From assembly GCA_051530055.1 (NCBI GenBank), contig CM121343.1, positions 4,216,001-4,280,000 on the forward strand: DNA of 64,000 bases, read 5' to 3'. Shown one piece after another: positions 59,746-64,000 of this stretch (the first letter of the stretch is position 1; each line of letters starts with the position of its first letter). The notes under the pieces are model-generated. The model saw nothing but the letters and a program-made list of their open reading frames with translations, ran no database searches and was not told the DNA's origin. The DNA is from Neoechinorhynchus agilis. Taxonomy: Eukaryota; Acanthocephala. The position numbers and the translations under genes were made by a program.

Positions 59746-61330
59746 CGTTTTGTGCTTTATTATCTTTTAAATTAATTAAATTGATAATGTTTTTGAAGTT
59801 TCTTAGGAACAGTTCCGCGAGGGTGATCAGCGAAGAGGCAGTGTCGAAGAAGAATAAATTGGGCGTCGTGTTCTCCGCTACTTCACTGAATTGATTTATC
59901 GCCTGCTTTACATAGGAGATTCGCCTAGAACACGTCACATATTAAAGCCGAGGAAAGTATTCTTGAACCGTCTTTTGTGATAATCTCGTATTTTTCAGAC
60001 CTTAGAAGCAATCGAAGTAACCATCTTGATATCGTCGGAAAGGGCAAGACCTAATAGCCAGGGTTGACGAAAGGCCGTGGCTTAGTTCATTGATATTAAG
60101 GCTAAATACAAGTTACCCATATCCGTAAGCTATGTACCCAAGGAAAATAATCAGCCGTGTAAGCCATGTTAACTTCAAATACTCGTATATAAGCATTGAG
60201 GTTTCTTTTATTTCTCTTCTTCGTTTACTTTCTAGAAACTGGCGGACTTTTCCAAAACTATAAAAAGGGGACATTTGTGCTTATGCTCTACGAAACAATT
60301 TTTGTGCCTATTTTAATTATCAAAACGTTATTGAAAATGTGTTTAATGAGTAGAACTCATTCGATCTATCGCTGAAAAGGATCGTGCAGTACAAAATACT
60401 TCCAAATTTCGCTTTGTTTGGACTGAAATTTTATTTAGGGAATGAGGTTTATGACGGTCCTGTACGAAGCTGCTAAACAATTCGCGGCATTCCCCAATAG
60501 GTGATTATAGTTAAGTATAGGAATTAGTAACTCTGTATTTAATCTTCAGCGCTCAGGAAAGTGTTTTAACTTCCGCCATTTATCAAAACTCACCTCATTG
60601 AAACAGCACAAAACCGACGAAAATGTTTTAATCAAAGTATTTCGTACGGAAAAACTAACATATCATTTTTTAAACTACGGCTTCAATGTCGGTAGCACAG
60701 CTCACCCTGATGAAGACTGCATTCTTGGGGAGAGAAAGACTTGTGTTAGTTCTTGGGCCGGATAAAAATATCGACAATAGTTCATTTTGACTAGTAAATG
60801 CCGTTTTAATTATTAAGAATTTTTACGATATCACTGGAGGCTACCGAACTGTATCCTGTAAGTTTTGCGGAGGTACGGACTAGATTATAGAGTTTGATTT
60901 ATACCGCGTTAGATTGCTTTAGCCCTAATTTGCAAAGGTTGTATTATGAACTCTGCGGGACAAATCGAATACTTGTCTTTAACAATCCGATAAAAGCGGT
61001 CCAAAACCCGTGCTAAGACACGGATTACTCGATAGTTGGCGCAATTCAATTTAAGGTTTGAGTATCACGGTGAATAACATGAAACGTTTTGGTAAAATAA
61101 TCTTTGGGTCCAAAGATGAATATGGAGCTGTCCTTTCGGTTGGATTTCCGTCTTTACTATAAAGAGCAATATATCTTGAAATTTAATTGTCGTTGACTTT
61201 CTCCGGCGCTTGTTCCGTTTTTGTGTGAAATTAGCCTGCAATCACAGCAGAACGATTTAAAAGGAAGAAAAATATTCTTTTTTGGATGTATTTTAGAGTC
61301 CGTTTTTCTCAAGATTCGTATTTCGCAATC
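59746..61330. other. Spacer between two LINE fragments
   Basis: AT-rich, with no gene or repeat recognised. It may contain further decayed LINE sequence too altered to read. Confidence 0.4.
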
Positions 61331-61339
61331 GCCGTAGTT

Positions 61340-62033
61340 CATTTTTGGTAACAGCCATGGCACTGCTGACCCCAAGGAACGAGCACGCCCACCCCCCCAC
61401 CGCAACAAAATTGTCCGGTGGTTTTCTTAACGCCTCGTCGATTGGTACTAAAATGGATGACCGTTCCTTTGGTCTCGCTTCGGCACTACGCTTAGGTTTA
61501 GCTTCCTCAATCCCTGCGATGGTACAGGAACCCAAGGACTCGATTGTTCCAAAACGATAGCCTTTCACAATCGCCACAGTACGGTGAATACTCTAATTCG
61601 TAAAGCTTTGGTAACGACATTCAAACTCTCCTCTAATCGCCGGTCAGTTTAAGCAGAGATTGCGGGAAAATACCGAACAGCGCATAAACAGTTCCGAGGG
61701 AAGGAAGCCGTTTCCTTGGGACTTTATCTGTCCGAATACGATTACGAAGATCAACTTCCGATGAAGTTGCGAAAAGAGCGGATGACCGAGAAAGGGAGCG
61801 ATCTGTCGCTCTACATTTTCCAACGACTCGCCTTTGAGGCAATTGGTGCCGTCGGACCGAGTACCGCAGAATTTTTAATTGAAGGTTTCAAAATGGTTGG
61901 TCACAACAACCACAAAAAGTCCTCGTGCAGTAAACTATATTTTTATCAGAGAATCAGCGATTGCGGAATGGTGGATGCATCCTCGCGGAGGCAATGGAGG
62001 ATAAAGATGCTTTTGACGGTCGAAACTTTTTAA
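61340..62033 (+). mobile_element. Diverged LINE fragment(s), probably lineage 1
   Basis: GC-rich plus-strand pieces: AHPPTATKLSGGFLN, KMDDRSFGLASALRLGLA, then QRLAFEAIGAVGPSTAEFLI and KLYFYQRIS. The second matches the usual DD.SF...ALRLG motif that follows the RT core in this lineage. The later pieces resemble the FVPxxVETxGxxGP.A..F(L) and YL.QRIS motifs. Several frame changes lie between. The match is weaker than in the other copies, so it may be an older relative. Confidence 0.45.
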
Positions 62034-62117
62034 TAAATTCTTCTCTTTGTTTGTGAGTTCTCTTTTCTCACGCACACAATTCAATACATATTTATGTACA
62101 AATATACAGTATCCTTC

Positions 62118-63798
62118 TCATGTCGATTTATGTGCTCTACGATCTGCATTCTCACTATTGACCTTTGATTCGAAATAAGCCCTCATATCGTGGAACCTGA
62201 AAATGGGCGATGAACAATCATTTCCGTCACTAATTTCACATCCCCGACACGATATCGGAAGCTCCGCGGAAATGTGATGATGCTGAAGTGGTGGTGAGTA
62301 TCCATAACCGACAGCAAGTAGAACGGGATCACTATTGTTCAGCAGACAGCCGTTATAACCTGATAACAACTCAAGTGCGTCCTCAAGTTTACATCCATAC
62401 AAATAATGATTATTGATCGCTAATAGCCGTTGGCCTACTCGTATTTGACCAGTTCGGTCCGCTGCTCCTTTCGGAACTACCTAAAAATAAGATTAAGAGG
62501 AAACCCTGTAATAATTGTGCCACCTCGGTTATGAAAATGCTGTCATCGTCTTGGTCATGTGGATTCAGACCAGTGGATCTTGAGTTTCGCACTCCACAAG
62601 AATCACTGGCATACATTCTTACAACCCAGTCCTCCGTTTAACTTTATACCCAACGGTTCGTTTTCGCTTAGACGATGTACACAAACTTCTATCACGTCCG
62701 TCAGCGTTTCTGATCTCTGCACTTTGAGTATCAGCGTAGTTTGAGTAATATTCATCAGAGCTTTCACGGCTTCTTGATGCGTGGCCCGTTCTATGCATAT
62801 ATCATTGACAGCCAAAATTCGGTCGCCTGCCTTTAGTCCGTATCTAAAGGCTAAACCATTTGGTTGAACTTTGAATATGTATATGCCATGCGCCTGGACT
62901 TCATGGTGGACCGGTTCTTGGACAGCAGCTGCCTGTGATTGCAAAATTCGGTTATCGAATGTAAATGAAGTTGGCGATGATTGATCAGATCCACCAACTA
63001 TACTCAAACCAAGTGGAGCAAATCTGTTCGGCTTTTCGATCACTACGTCCTATTTTTTTTTACTGTAAACGTGATTTTATGAACATTCGCATTCATACTA
63101 ACTTCGATTCGTCCATTTTTGCATCGGGTTGTAATTGGTCGATCCGTGCACTTGTTATTCAGGAACGTTGAAGTGCTCATATCCGGCGCATGTTGCCCAG
63201 AATTAACAACGCACTGGAAAATCTCATCTTTGCTCTGCAATGTAGGGCTGCTATCAACTGTAGTGTCGATGCCACCATTAAGAGGTCGCTCAGTCTTATC
63301 CCTTCGTCTCCATGCTTTGAATTCCTTTGGATGTGGAGTATTTTGGCGACGCAAAACGGTTGCACTCCGGCTAGACTTAAAATCCAGAGGGAGAATTCAG
63401 AAAAAGATACCGATGATACTACTTACCACAGATGATTCCTGATTGTTCGACGAAACATGGTGAACGTCCACTGAAAACTTTACACTTCCTGTTCTTTCCT
63501 GAACGCCAATGTCTAGCATTGGTGAGTTCTTCGGTTCCACGGAGCGTAGAAGTAAGGGATGATCCGACGATTGGGCAATTGCAGGCACGAATTGCAATGG
63601 GTGAATCAAATGGGAATTGTGAGCTCGTTCATGGTTGGACGTATTGACACTTTGCAAGTTTTCAATAGATGGGGTCGAGTATTGGGCTTGAGGCAACAAG
63701 TAACAAGTTAAAATCTTTTTCCTCTTCTTCTCTTTAATCTCATCATAATCAGCATCCACTTCTATGACTTCCTCCTGCAGTCGCAGCATTGGCCGAGC
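62118..63798 (-). CDS. scrib: Scribble-like polarity scaffold, C-terminal part with two PDZ domains (5' partial)
   Basis: Scribble sets apical-basal polarity at cell junctions. Only the 3' exons are here; an acceptor at the right edge of the first visible exon (63798) shows that more lies outside the window. A linker (RLQEEVIEVDADYDEIKEKK; LRRQNTPHPKEFKAWRRRDK) precedes one PDZ domain (about 63045-62720): APLGLSIVGGSDQSS, GIYIFKVQPNGLAFRYGLKA, GDRILAVNDICIERATHQEA. A second PDZ domain follows (about 62690-62350): EPLGIKLNGGLGCKN, DDDSIFITE, VVPKGAADRTGQIRVGQRLL, INNHYLYGCKLEDALELL. Both match PDZ3/PDZ4 of Scribble best. Introns are 54 bp (near 63050-63105) and 47 bp (near 62480-62527). The second PDZ contains a frame change near 62600 that only a 28-bp intron would explain. 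The C-terminus ends RRAHKST. Confidence 0.85.
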
Positions 63799-64000
63799 CT
63801 AATAAAAATAATAATGTGTAACTAAAGTTTTCAACTTCGACTTTAACCGAATTTGTACTCTTATAGCGTTTACTGATTTGAATACGGAGAACACTATAAA
63901 AATGTCTTTTGAAGAGTTTAATTTTTAGTATTATGGATTTCTATTTGAAGGCACCGAATGCTTTAGGATGATAATTAAAATTCAAGAAGGAGAGCTAGTA
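63799..64000. other. Intron or upstream sequence of the Scribble-like gene
   Basis: AT-rich. On the minus strand it ends in tttttattag, an acceptor joined to the first visible exon, so it is most likely an intron. Confidence 0.5.

Noticed and set aside
1-64000. tRNA, rRNA, CRISPR or bacterial features
   Set aside because: No B-box-like tRNA core, rRNA segment or spacer-repeat array was recognised; the tandem arrays have no spacers and the genes are spliced animal genes.

Overview
This is a 64-kb piece of a compact animal genome. The host genes carry many introns with GT-AG ends. Most introns are only about 40-60 bp, acceptors are often T-rich (tttcag or ttttag), and base composition is AT-rich. 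The gene set (UNC-31/CAPS, MEF2, TPP2, NDRG, Scribble, ADAMTS, RNF13, FNDC3) is bilaterian. Very short introns plus one possible operon-like gene pair suggest a nematode, but this is inference; no RNA gene or species-specific marker fixes the taxon.

Layout. 0-6 kb: calumenin (+, 5' end outside the window), prefoldin 5 (-), cytochrome bc1 core protein 2 (-) and an H2A.Z-type histone (+). 6-10 kb: no gene; a foldback element and a 1.6-kb satellite of 163/196-bp units. 10-18 kb: an unassigned minus-strand candidate, a short MEF2 gene (+), a two-Ig surface protein (+) and a complete 11-exon NDRG gene (+). 18.3-27.8 kb: CAPS/UNC-31 (+), with a 2.5-kb satellite of 141/151-bp units inside one 3.7-kb intron. 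28-31 kb: a 45-bp minisatellite and non-coding DNA. 31.5-41 kb: tripeptidyl peptidase II (+) facing FNDC3 (-), with a nested 490-bp foldback element between them. 41.3-42.6 kb: a 131-136-bp satellite directly upstream of FNDC3. 43-47 kb: a possible small membrane-protein gene, foldback elements and remains of two LINE families. 47.2-53.6 kb: a DHHC palmitoyltransferase (-) and an ADAMTS-like protease (-). 57-58.7 kb: a PA-TM-RING ubiquitin ligase of the RNF13/RNF167 type (+). 58.9-62 kb: further LINE fragments. 62.1-64 kb: the 3' part of a Scribble-like PDZ gene (-), running off the right edge.

The genes do not form one pathway. They are ordinary housekeeping, secretory-route (calumenin, CAPS, DHHC, RNF13), muscle/neuronal and polarity genes. 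The accessory DNA is more unusual. Four separate tandem arrays are present, and two of them vary in unit length by presence or absence of one fixed internal block. Several foldback elements occur as related pairs across the window. At least five fragments of one LINE lineage, plus one fragment of a different LINE lineage, are scattered in the right half.

Limits: exon boundaries were derived by hand from splice signals, frame and remembered family sequences. Boundaries quoted exactly were checked for phase; the others are approximate.
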